Positions 8,050-14,355 of a DNA stretch of 17,017 nt are shown here, piece after piece. Each line of letters begins with the position of its first letter. Position 1 is the stretch's first letter. Origin of the DNA: Sphingomonadales bacterium. GTDB taxonomy: Bacteria > Pseudomonadota > Alphaproteobacteria > Sphingomonadales > Sphingomonadaceae. The stretch spans positions 1-17,017 of the forward strand of contig JAGWVC010000085.1 in the NCBI GenBank assembly GCA_018971065.1, written 5' to 3'. Both the position numbers and the translations under genes were made by a program. The notes beneath the pieces were generated by a model. That model saw nothing but the letters and a program-made list of their open reading frames with translations. It was not told where the DNA came from and searched no databases.

Positions 8050-8457
8050 TCAGTGGTGGCGGGCGATCAGCGCGTAAAGCCGGTCGCACGCGCCGCGCCA
8101 GACACGGTCGAATTCGGGACGCCAGCGCGGACCGGCGGCTTCCGCCAGCACCTCGACCAGCAGGTCCAGCGCGTCGCGATAACGGTCCAGCGCGATGTCG
8201 CCGTGATCGTGATGCGTGGTGACCTGCGCGCGCATCATCATCGGCACCCAGCCTTCGTCGGCGGCCTGGGCCAGCAGCATCGTCAGCATCTCGTTGACCA
8301 TCGCGCCATGCGACGCGGCGCGGTTGTGGAACAGCGCGGCCTCATCGGGGCGGCCGGCCAGAAAGCGTTCGAAATAGCGGGGGACAATGTCAACGTCCGC
8401 GACGGCGACGGCATCCAGCGAGGCCAGCATCAGGTCGTGCGCGGTGGTGGTTGCCAT
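8050..8457 (-). CDS. Single-domain globin-like haem protein
   Basis: A 135-residue protein whose pattern fits the bacterial single-domain/flavohemoglobin-type globin fold. It starts with helix A/B-like DLMLASLDAVA and PRYFERFLAGRPDEAALF, where F43 is a candidate CD1 phenylalanine. HGAMVNEMLTMLL resembles the E helix. THHDHGD matches the F-helix H-x3-G pattern, with H82 the likely proximal haem ligand. RYRDALDLLVEVL and WRPEFDRVWRGACDRLYALIARHH match the G and H helices. There is no attached reductase domain. The ATG at 8457 (MATTTAHDL) is preferred to ATG 8472 because it clears the putative promoter; neither has a good Shine-Dalgarno. It follows a hemerythrin-like gene on the same strand after 74 bases. 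A role in O2 or NO binding is inferred, and divergence from typical globins leaves some doubt. Confidence 0.7.
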   Translation of the reverse strand: MATTTAHDLMLASLDAVAVADVDIVPRYFERFLAGRPDEAALFHNRAASHGAMVNEMLTMLLAQAADEGWVPMMMRAQVTTHHDHGDIALDRYRDALDLLVEVLAEAAGPRWRPEFDRVWRGACDRLYALIARHH

Positions 8458-8474
8458 GCCGCATCGATGCAAGC

Positions 8475-8505
8475 GCTATCATCGCGGCGCATTGATGCTT
8501 GTCAA
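8475..8505 (-). promoter_or_regulatory. Possible promoter of the globin-like gene
   Basis: On the minus strand a perfect TTGACA (8505-8500) is followed after 19 bases by GATAGC (8480-8475), a weak -10. The start would fall close to the ATG at 8457. If real, the globin-like gene can be transcribed independently of the hemerythrin-like gene upstream. Confidence 0.3.
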
Positions 8506-8531
8506 AGCCATGTTTTCGGCATCAAGCCCGC

Positions 8532-9044
8532 TCAGCCGTGCTGTTCGACCCAGCGCGCCGGGTTCTTGTCCACCGGCTTCACCCCGGTGACGTGCGCGAA
8601 TTCCCACGCGGCGAATTCAACCGCCAGCTTGTGCCGCAGGTCCAGCGAGGCCTGCTGCCGAAAGTGCGTCAGCCCTTCGCGTTCCTCTTCGGCCATGTGA
8701 TCGCCATTGGCCTTGTTCGCGGCGGCGACCGCCGCGAACCACGCCTTCGAGCCGACCTGCCGGCTCGCGACCTCGGCCACCGCATCCCTGATTGCGTTGT
8801 GATCCTTGATCGCATCACACGCATCGGCGCGGGTGGCGTCCTTCGCGCCGGCCTTGCGGCCCACCTTCAGCAGCGCCGGATAGAATATCTGTTCCTCGCT
8901 TTCGGCGTGGACTTCAAGGAACGCCGCCAGCCGCTTCCACACCGCCGCCAGATTCGCCTTGTCGGCGGGATCGATCTGTTCGAGCATAGCGAACAGGCGA
9001 CGTTGCTCGGCATGATCGTCGAGGATCAACTGGGTGATGTCCAC
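8532..9044 (-). CDS. Hemerythrin-like HHE-domain protein
   Basis: A 170-residue cytoplasmic protein with a four-helix-bundle di-iron site. Candidate ligands are H11 (DDHAEQR), H46 and E50 (EVHAESEE), H82 (KDHNAIRD), and H116 and E120 (GDHMAEEE), the spacing of the HHE cation-binding/hemerythrin family. Such proteins bind O2 or NO, take part in iron-sulfur repair (RIC/YtfE type) or store iron. There is no RIC-specific N-terminal ScdA domain, so the exact role stays open. Translation starts at GTG (9044-9042), with GGAG (9054-9051) 6 bases upstream; no closer ATG fits the domain. The downstream neighbour on the same strand is a globin-like gene, pointing to a shared diatomic-gas or oxygen function (inference). 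Confidence 0.88.
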   Translation of the reverse strand: MDITQLILDDHAEQRRLFAMLEQIDPADKANLAAVWKRLAAFLEVHAESEEQIFYPALLKVGRKAGAKDATRADACDAIKDHNAIRDAVAEVASRQVGSKAWFAAVAAANKANGDHMAEEEREGLTHFRQQASLDLRHKLAVEFAAWEFAHVTGVKPVDKNPARWVEQHG

Positions 9045-9056
9045 AAGATGCTCCGA

Positions 9057-9119
9057 TCAGGAAGGGAGATGGATCGGCAGGGGAATGCCAAGAAACCAAA
9101 GCAGGATACCCTTGCCCAT
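9057..9119 (-). CDS. Possible 20-residue membrane peptide
   Basis: A short frame with ATG at 9119 and AGGGA 8 bases upstream encodes a peptide starting MGKGILLWFLGIPLP and ending IHLPS. The sequence resembles very small hydrophobic proteins of the type MxKGILLWLLGIPxPIIIL that I recall from alphaproteobacterial genomes. The end differs from that pattern: the hydrophobic stretch breaks off after PLPI, so this copy may be truncated or decayed. It lies 12 bases upstream of the hemerythrin-like start on the same strand, so it could be a leader peptide of that gene. Its small size keeps confidence low. Confidence 0.35.
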   Translation of the reverse strand: MGKGILLWFLGIPLPIHLPS

Positions 9120-9282
9120 GCGCGTCATCCCTGTCTTGCGGGTTGCGATAGCGAGAGAAAGCGCCGGAGGGCGGAAGGTTCCGGGCACGAGGCATGGCGG
9201 CCATTCGCCGGCCGCGCCGCCCAAAACGGGAACCGGTTGCAGATGGTGGTTGAGAATGTCCGCCGGATGAAGAACAAGCACG

Positions 9283-9292
9283 GCTTGCAAGC
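9283..9292. promoter_or_regulatory. Palindrome upstream of the molybdenum hydroxylase genes
   Basis: GCTTGCAAGC is a perfect 10-base palindrome ending 21 bases before the ATG of the 2Fe-2S subunit. Another palindrome, AACCGGTT, lies near 9231-9238. The stretch 9120-9313 otherwise shows no gene that I can support. A regulatory role is only suggested by position. Confidence 0.25.
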
Positions 9293-9313
9293 GACGATGC
9301 AGGATGGGCGGCG

Positions 9314-9793
9314 ATGGCAATCGGGCTGACAGTGAATGGCAGGGCGATTTCACTGGAGGCGGAGCCGGATACGCCCTTGTTGTGGGCGCTGCGCGAGGAA
9401 CTGGGGCTGACCGGCACCAAGTTCGGCTGCGGCATCGCTGCCTGCGGCGCGTGCAGTGTGCATCTGGACGGCAAGCTGGTGCGATCGTGCAGCGTGGCGG
9501 CCGGCGATGCGGCGGGCAAGGCGGTGACGACGATCGAGGGCCTGCGCGGCGCCGACGGCACGCTGCATGCGGTGCAGCAGGCGTGGATTGACGCGCAGGT
9601 ACCGCAGTGCGGATATTGCCAGTCGGGCCAGATCATGGCGGCGGTGGCGCTGCTGCGCGAGACGCCGCGCCCCAGCGACGCGCAGATCGACGCGGCGATG
9701 ACCAACCTGTGCCGCTGCGGCACGTATCCGCGCATCCGCAAGGCAATTCTTGCCGCGACCGGCCATGCCGCCACCTTGGGGGGAGACGCGTGA
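9314..9793 (+). CDS. Molybdenum hydroxylase 2Fe-2S subunit (isoquinoline 1-oxidoreductase alpha type)
   Basis: The 159-residue electron-transfer subunit of a xanthine oxidase family enzyme. It carries a plant-type 2Fe-2S cluster with C39, C44, C47 and C59 in [12 protein letters not shown]...SC. A second, helical 2Fe-2S domain uses C99, C102, C133 and C135 in QCGYCQSGQ and [15 protein letters not shown]. It passes electrons from the Mo cofactor of the following subunit to an acceptor. The ATG has AGGA (9301-9304) 9 bases upstream. Its TGA overlaps the next start by one base (TGATG), indicating translational coupling. No FAD subunit is encoded alongside, which matches the two-subunit IorAB type rather than three-subunit xanthine or CO dehydrogenases. 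The name indicates family only; the substrate is unknown. Confidence 0.93.
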   Translation: MAIGLTVNGRAISLEAEPDTPLLWALREELGLTGTKFGCGIAACGACSVHLDGKLVRSCSVAAGDAAGKAVTTIEGLRGADGTLHAVQQAWIDAQVPQCGYCQSGQIMAAVALLRETPRPSDAQIDAAMTNLCRCGTYPRIRKAILAATGHAATLGGDA

Positions 9794-11967
9794 TGGGGAT
9801 CAAGCGGCGGGCATTCCTGATCGGCGGGGCGGCGCTGGCGGGTGGCGGCATCTTCGCGCTGCAATATGGTGACCGGGCGGGCCGCCGCGATGCGCTGGCG
9901 CTGACCCGGTCGGACAAGGCGGGATCGTTCACCGGCTGGCTGCGGATCGGCGAGGACGACCGCGTGACACTGTTCACCCCGCATGTCGATCTGGGTACCG
10001 GCAGCGCCACCGCGCTGGCGCAGATGGCGGCGGACGAACTGGATGCCGACTGGGGCAAGGTGGTTGTCGAACCGGCACCGGTGGCGCCAGGCTTCGCCAA
10101 TGCCTGGCTGACGAAGGCGCTGCTGGCCGATCCGGCGATGGGCTCGGCAAAGCTGGCGGTGCTGCCGGATTCGGTGTTCTCGGCGCTGGCCCGCAACCTG
10201 GTGCACCAGATCACCGGCGGCTCATCGGCGGTGCGGGGGACCGGGCAGCACGGCTTCCGGGTGCTGGCCGCGGCGGCGCGGCAGGCGCTGGTCGAGGAAG
10301 CGGCGGCGCGGCTGGGCGTGCCGGCGGGTGAACTGGCGACGGCGAACGGCGTGGTGACTCACAAGGCTTCCGGCCGGGCGCTGCGCTATGGCCAGCTTGC
10401 AACGGCGGCAGCCGGGCGCGAGCTGGCGGCGGACCCGACCCTGAAGCCGGCGGGTGCGCACGGACTGATCGGGCAATCGGTGCCGCGCATCGACATTCCC
10501 GCCAAGGTGGACGGCAGCGCAAAGTACGGCATCGATGTCGCCCTGCCCGGGATGCGGGTGGCGACCGCGATGGCGGCGCCGGTGCGTGGCGGCAAGCTGC
10601 GGCAGGTGGACCCGGCGCCGGCGATGGCGATCGCGGGTGTCGAGAAGGTCGTGAAGCTGGACGATGCCGTGGCAGTGGTGGCGCGGGGTTACTGGCCGGC
10701 GCTGAAGGGCCTGCGGGCGCTGTCGCCGACGTTCGACGATGGCGGCAAGGCCGGGGTTTCCAGCGCGACGATCGTTGCCGAGCAGGAAAAGCTGGCCGCC
10801 GCGAAAGCCGAAGCGCCCGATGCCGTGCTGGGCAGGCTGGTGGAGGCGTCGTATCGCGCGCCCTATCTGCACCATGCGATGATGGAGACATTCGCGCTGA
10901 CCGCGCACTTCCAGGGCGGCAGGCTGGAGGTGTGGGGCGGGCTGCAAGATCCGCTGGGGGCGCGGCACGCGGCCGCCGATGCCGCAGGGCTGGCGCTTGC
11001 CGACGTGACGTTCCACGCGATGCCGCTGGGCGGCGGGTTCGGGCGCAAGCTGCCCGGGCAGATCGAGATCATCGGCCAGGCGGTGGCGCTGGCGATGCAG
11101 TCCCCCTGGCCGGTCAAGGTGATCTGGCCGCGCGAGGAGGAAGTGGCACAGGGCACCTATCGGCCGCAGAGCGCCACGACGATCCGGGCGGCGCTGGGCA
11201 GGGACGGCAGGATTGCCGCCTGGCATGCGGCGTTTGCGCAGGCCAGCGGCTTCGATGTCGGCGGCAGCTTTCCCTATGAGGTGCCATCGCTGGAGCGGAA
11301 GCATGCCAGGCACACCGCCCATGTGATCACCGGTAGCTGGCGCTCGGTCGAGGCGTCGCAGCACGGGTTCTTCAACGAAAGCTTCATCGACGAGCTGGCG
11401 CATGCCGCGGGGGCCGATCCGCTGGAATTCCGCAAGCGCCACCTGAAGCCGGGTTCGCGCGCGGTGGCGGTGCTGGATGCGGCGGCAAAGGCGTCGGGCT
11501 GGGGCACACCGCTGCCACCGGGGACCGGACGCGGCATCGCGGTGGTCGAGAGCTTCGGCACGGTCTGCGCGCAGGTCGTGCAGGCATCGCTGCGCGCGGA
11601 CGGCTATCCGAAAGTGGAGAAGGTGTGGGCGGCGGTGGATTGCGGCCAGGTGATCAATCCGCGCAATGCAGAGGCGCAGGTGATGGGCGGGATCGTCATG
11701 GGGCTGTCGTCGGCGATCCACGAGGAGATCACCATCGACAAGGGCGCGGTGCAGCAGACCAGCTTTACCGACTATCCGCTGCTGACTCTGGCCGAGACGC
11801 CGGAGATTGCGGTGGAATTCCTGAATACCGGCGCGGCGCCGGGCGGGCTTGGCGAACCGGGACTGCCGCCGGCGGCACCGGCGCTGGCCAATGCGCTGTT
11901 CGCGGCGACGGGGGTGCGGGTGCGGGTGTTGCCGATCCGGGCGCAGGCGGGGAAAGCGCAGGGATAG
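9793..11967 (+). CDS. Molybdopterin-binding subunit of an IorB-type aldehyde/heterocycle oxidoreductase, Tat-exported
   Basis: The large catalytic subunit, 724 residues, of a xanthine oxidase family molybdenum hydroxylase. The N-terminus ([19 protein letters not shown]) is a twin-arginine signal with R5-R6 and a hydrophobic stretch, so the holoenzyme is probably folded with its small subunit and exported to the periplasm. The family motifs are GGSSAVRGTG, a GGGFGRK loop at about 413-419 that binds the Mo cofactor, SQHGFFNESFIDELAHAAGADPLEFR, and the C-terminal GGLGEPGLPPAAPA, where E688 is the catalytic base. Many periplasmic relatives donate electrons to a cytochrome c; none is encoded next door. 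Possible substrates are aldehydes or N-heterocycles; nothing here decides. A convergent gene starts 95 bases past the stop. Confidence 0.93.
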   Translation: MGIKRRAFLIGGAALAGGGIFALQYGDRAGRRDALALTRSDKAGSFTGWLRIGEDDRVTLFTPHVDLGTGSATALAQMAADELDADWGKVVVEPAPVAPGFANAWLTKALLADPAMGSAKLAVLPDSVFSALARNLVHQITGGSSAVRGTGQHGFRVLAAAARQALVEEAAARLGVPAGELATANGVVTHKASGRALRYGQLATAAAGRELAADPTLKPAGAHGLIGQSVPRIDIPAKVDGSAKYGIDVALPGMRVATAMAAPVRGGKLRQVDPAPAMAIAGVEKVVKLDDAVAVVARGYWPALKGLRALSPTFDDGGKAGVSSATIVAEQEKLAAAKAEAPDAVLGRLVEASYRAPYLHHAMMETFALTAHFQGGRLEVWGGLQDPLGARHAAADAAGLALADVTFHAMPLGGGFGRKLPGQIEIIGQAVALAMQSPWPVKVIWPREEEVAQGTYRPQSATTIRAALGRDGRIAAWHAAFAQASGFDVGGSFPYEVPSLERKHARHTAHVITGSWRSVEASQHGFFNESFIDELAHAAGADPLEFRKRHLKPGSRAVAVLDAAAKASGWGTPLPPGTGRGIAVVESFGTVCAQVVQASLRADGYPKVEKVWAAVDCGQVINPRNAEAQVMGGIVMGLSSAIHEEITIDKGAVQQTSFTDYPLLTLAETPEIAVEFLNTGAAPGGLGEPGLPPAAPALANALFAATGVRVRVLPIRAQAGKAQG

Positions 11968-11976
11968 TGATTGCAA

Positions 11977-11995
11977 GTGAAATGGAACGTTTCAC
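11977..11995. terminator. Inverted repeat in the AT-rich convergent spacer
   Basis: GTGAAA (11977-11982) and TTTCAC (11990-11995) form a 6-bp stem with a 7-base loop. An outer pair, GATTGCA (11969-11975) and TGCAATC (12041-12047), could also pair across the spacer. The spacer 11968-12062 between the convergent large subunit and UPF0178 genes is clearly richer in A/T than the rest. It may be a weak bidirectional terminator or a binding site. Confidence 0.35.
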
Positions 11996-12062
11996 GAATC
12001 CGAAGTCACTGAAATCAAATGATTCCAGAGTCGGTTTTGATGCAATCCGATAGGAAACCGCT

Positions 12063-12521
12063 TTAGCCGCGCGCCAGACGGGCCAGGGTTTCATCGAGCG
12101 CCGACAGGAAGCGCGAGCGATCGGCCTTGGCGAACGGCGCCGGGCCACCGATCACGTCGCCGCCGGCGCGCAGGTCGGCCATGATCGCGCGGGTAGCGAT
12201 GGCATTGCCGATCGAGGCGGTCGTGAACGGCTTGCCGGTGGGGGCCAGCACTTGCGCGCCGGCCTTCAGGCAGCGGTCGGCCAGCAGGATGTCCGCCGTG
12301 ACCACAACGCTGCGCGGGGTGGCGGCTTCGGCGATCCAGTCGTCCGCCGCATCGAAGCCGTCGCTGACCACCACGCGTCTGACCAGCGCGTGGATCGGCA
12401 CGCGGAAGTGGGAATTGCTGACCACGGCGACGGGCACGGCGCGGCGGAAGGCGACCTTGTAGATTTCCTCCTTCACCGGGCAGGCGTCAGCATCGACCAG
12501 GATCTGGATCGGCGCGCTCAT
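12063..12521 (-). CDS. UPF0178 / DUF188 family protein (YaiI/YqxD type)
   Basis: A 152-residue protein of the UPF0178 (DUF188) family, matching the usual length. Conserved features are ILVDADACPVKEEIY (D10, D12, C14, K17), VVSNSHFRVP, VVVSDGFDAADDWIAE, VTADILLADRCLKAGA and TRAIMADLRAGGDVIGGPAPF. The clustered acidic residues suggest a PIN/NYN-like nuclease fold, but the biochemical role is not established. The ATG at 12521 overlaps the stop of the upstream gene in an ATGA arrangement, with AAGG 9 bases before. A longer frame back to 12617 would run into that gene and lacks family residues. Overlap implies co-translation with the membrane protein upstream. Confidence 0.92.
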   Translation of the reverse strand: MSAPIQILVDADACPVKEEIYKVAFRRAVPVAVVSNSHFRVPIHALVRRVVVSDGFDAADDWIAEAATPRSVVVTADILLADRCLKAGAQVLAPTGKPFTTASIGNAIATRAIMADLRAGGDVIGGPAPFAKADRSRFLSALDETLARLARG

Positions 12522-13261
12522 TCGGCACGGCCTTTCGTGAAATCGAAGCGGATGCGCACCCAGGCGCCGACCTGGGCCTTGCCGTCGATGCGCGGCGGGC
12601 GGACCAGGAACTGCCACGCCGCCTGGCGCAGCGCCCGCGACAGGCCCGAGCCGGGGGGCGATTCGTCAAGCTGCTGGCAATTGTCGACGTGGAAATGCTC
12701 GACGGTCTTGCAGGCGATGATCGCCCAGCTTCCCGGCGCGGCACCTTGCGCGGGCATGTAGGTGCGCATTTCGGCATCGCTTGGCTCACGCACCCATTCG
12801 GCGTTGTAGAGCCGCGCGCCGCCGGGGCCTTCGCCGGGGCCATAGGCGGACTTGCTATCGCCGCTGCCGCTGCCCTCGGTCCCTTCGTGCCGCGCCATCC
12901 TGGAGATGTCGGCGGCGGCCATGTCGGCATGGCTGAGTTCGATCAGCTTGAACGGGGTACGGATGGGGGTGGGCACCGGCGGGACCGGCGGGGTGACGGC
13001 GGCGCGGGTTTTCGCGGCCTTTGCCGCCTGATGCCGGGGCGCGGCCTTCTGCGGGTTGTGATCGGGCGAGAGGCTGATGGCGGTAAGGTGCTGGACGATA
13101 CGCCCGCGCATGTCGTCCATCACGCCAAGCTGCAGCACCGCCAGCACGAACAGCGCCAGCATCGCCAGCGACAGCGCCCCGGCCGTGGCGCGCTGACGCG
13201 GCGTGCGGCGATCGCCGAATCGCGAGGCAGCGGCCGGAGGCGGTGGGGGGAACGACGGCAT
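12518..13261 (-). CDS. One-TM protein with TonB-like C-terminal domain
   Basis: A 247-residue protein that I cannot name. It has a Pro/Ala/Arg-rich cytoplasmic start, one membrane helix at about 27-48 (LSLAMLALFVLAVLQLGV), and a Pro-rich spacer (AAVTPPVPPVPTP). A low-complexity Gly/Ser stretch (GTEGSGSGDSK) leads into a C-terminal domain of about 95 residues. That domain (SWAIIACKTVEHFHVDNCQQL, then SRALRQAAWQFLVRPPRIDG and WVRIRFDF) resembles the beta-alpha-beta layout of TonB C-termini, with two cysteines that could form a disulfide in the periplasm. The ATG at 13261 is chosen over a TTG at 13324. It overlaps the UPF0178 gene. No ExbB/ExbD is nearby, so a classical energy-transducer role is doubtful. 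Confidence 0.75.
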   Translation of the reverse strand: MPSFPPPPPAAASRFGDRRTPRQRATAGALSLAMLALFVLAVLQLGVMDDMRGRIVQHLTAISLSPDHNPQKAAPRHQAAKAAKTRAAVTPPVPPVPTPIRTPFKLIELSHADMAAADISRMARHEGTEGSGSGDSKSAYGPGEGPGGARLYNAEWVREPSDAEMRTYMPAQGAAPGSWAIIACKTVEHFHVDNCQQLDESPPGSGLSRALRQAAWQFLVRPPRIDGKAQVGAWVRIRFDFTKGRAE

Positions 13262-13337
13262 CGGGGGCGCCCTACAGCGCGGCACCGTACCCGTCCATGA
13301 ACAGGATGTAACCGAATGTGGCAATGACGCGACAGGA

Positions 13338-13369
13338 TGCGGCGGGGCGGCCGGAACCGCCCCGCCGCA
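13338..13369 (-). terminator. Strong 13-bp terminator hairpin after the small secreted protein gene
   Basis: TGCGGCGGGGCGG (13338-13350) and CCGCCCCGCCGCA (13357-13369) form a perfect 13-bp stem with a 6-base loop. It starts 3 bases past the stop codon of the minus-strand gene ending at 13373. There is only a short T-containing tail on the minus strand. It separates this gene from the membrane protein operon downstream. Confidence 0.7.
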
Positions 13370-13372
13370 GGA

Positions 13373-13663
13373 TCACTTGACCGCCAGAACCGGGCCGGCG
13401 GTGGCGTCGGCAACCTTGAACTGGACCGGCCTGCCGTTGAAATCGCCGTGGACCAGGCCGTTCTTCACGACCAGGCGGAATTCGCGGGAGTCGGCCGAGC
13501 CGGTGATGACCCTGCTGCTGCCATAGTCATGCGTCTTGTATTCGTAGCTTATGCCGTCACGGACAAAGGCATGGACCTCGTCGGCATGGGCCAACGCGGG
13601 CACGGTGAACGCGGTTGCGGCGATGGCAAGCGCGGCAGGCTTGATGATATAATTGGCAAACAT
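13373..13663 (-). CDS. Small secreted protein of unknown function
   Basis: A 96-residue protein with a clear Sec signal peptide (MFANYIIKPAALAIAATAF, cleavage expected after PALAHA), leaving a mature protein of about 69 residues. The mature part (DEVHAFVRDGISYEYKTHDYG, then SREFRLVVKNGLVHGDFNGRPVQF) looks beta-rich and has no cysteines. I do not recognise a family. Its signal peptide resembles those of other small periplasmic proteins in sphingomonads. The start at 13663 is chosen because AAGGA (13675-13671) lies 7 bases upstream; the ATG at 13678 has no Shine-Dalgarno. It forms its own transcription unit, with a strong hairpin just past the stop. Confidence 0.8.
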   Translation of the reverse strand: MFANYIIKPAALAIAATAFTVPALAHADEVHAFVRDGISYEYKTHDYGSSRVITGSADSREFRLVVKNGLVHGDFNGRPVQFKVADATAGPVLAVK

Positions 13664-13773
13664 GGCAAATTCCTTCATTCAGGGAGGAGGAAGTTTGCCC
13701 CGGGCATCCGTTTGTTGTGTTGCGAGGCTCTCGCATGTTGCACCGCAGCGCAAGTGAATTGACTGAGACGGCA

Positions 13774-13790
13774 ATTGCGTGGAACGCAAT
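13774..13790 (-). terminator. Hairpin after the CZB protein gene
   Basis: ATTGCGT (13774-13780) and ACGCAAT (13784-13790) form a perfect 7-bp stem with a 3-base loop, beginning 9 bases past the stop of the minus-strand CZB gene. A second small stem, GCGAG/CTCGC, lies near 13722-13734. Either could end the CZB transcript or mark the promoter region of the secreted protein gene. Confidence 0.4.
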
Positions 13791-13799
13791 GCACCGGCG

Positions 13800-14192
13800 T
13801 CAGGCGGCGCGGCGGGCACCCGCCAAAGCCTCGCCTTTCCATTTCATCAGCGCGCGCACCAGCTTGTCAGAGCGTTCGGTGAACGCGCCTTCCAGCGTGG
13901 CCTCGGCACGGGCCGCGCGGCCGCCAAGGGCATCGGCCAGGACATCGCCGGCGGCTTGATGGAAATCGGCGTGCAGGCGGCGAACCACCTGATAGGGCAC
14001 GCCGTCCTTCAACGCCGGCGACAGCGATGACGAATAGAGCCACTGGCCAAACTTGCACTTGTCGTCGCAGCCGGCGTCGTGAGCGGATATGTCGCATCGC
14101 CCGGTGCTGACCGCGCTGCGCAGGCGCATCTTCCACAGGCCGTGGGCGCCGATGGCGGCATCGATCTGGGCGGTAAGCTGGTTGTCCGACAT
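13800..14192 (-). CDS. Stand-alone CZB (chemoreceptor zinc-binding) domain protein
   Basis: A 130-residue protein consisting almost only of a CZB four-helix domain. Zinc ligands by family pattern are H17 (AHGLWKMRL), C46 (CKFGQWLY), H74 and H78 (LHADFHQAA). Extra cysteines are C33 and C42. CZB domains sense zinc or oxidants such as hypochlorite and are normally fused to chemoreceptors (TlpD) or diguanylate cyclases (DgcZ); here there is no output domain. No signal peptide is present, so it is cytoplasmic. The ATG at 14192 has a strong AGGAG (14204-14200) 7 bases upstream, preferred over the extension to 14240. A perfect 12-base palindrome lies 37 bases upstream. It might act in trans on a signalling partner or buffer zinc (inference). 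Confidence 0.85.
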   Translation of the reverse strand: MSDNQLTAQIDAAIGAHGLWKMRLRSAVSTGRCDISAHDAGCDDKCKFGQWLYSSSLSPALKDGVPYQVVRRLHADFHQAAGDVLADALGGRAARAEATLEGAFTERSDKLVRALMKWKGEALAGARRAA

Positions 14193-14228
14193 GCGCGTTC
14201 TCCTGTTGGGCTGTCCGTTAACAAGCTG

Positions 14229-14240
14229 ATGTTGCAACAT
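14229..14240. promoter_or_regulatory. Perfect palindrome upstream of the CZB gene
   Basis: ATGTTGCAACAT is a perfect 12-base palindrome, 37 bases upstream of the CZB start and 116 bases before the divergent Rieske gene. It is a candidate binding site for a dimeric repressor. A second inverted repeat, CACGC/GCGTG (14305-14318), lies nearer the Rieske gene. Confidence 0.4.
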
Positions 14241-14355
14241 GGTTTGCGGACAGGGCTGAGAAAATACCGAGACCGCCTACGTGGAATTGCGAGGCGATTG
14301 ATCCCACGCGGCGGCGTGCTAGGCTTCGCAGATTGCGGGATGGGGGACAGGCACG

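Noticed and set aside
6440..8089. A 549-residue minus-strand open frame opposite the aldehyde dehydrogenase
   Set aside because: Its composition and lack of motifs mark it as the antisense shadow of a strongly conserved enzyme.
10222..11976. A 584-residue minus-strand open frame opposite the molybdopterin subunit
   Set aside because: It is an antisense shadow; the plus-strand frame has all the family motifs.
12522..12617. Longer start for the UPF0178 protein
   Set aside because: It extends into the upstream coding gene; the ATGA overlap start gives the family length.
13262..13324. TTG start extending the TonB-like protein
   Set aside because: The extra N-terminus is unsupported, and the ATG at 13261 gives a conventional short cytoplasmic part before the membrane helix.
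13781..13806. GGAAC as the -35 of an EcfG-type general stress promoter
   Set aside because: No CGTT-like -10 lies 16-17 bases downstream, and it would point into an antisense region.
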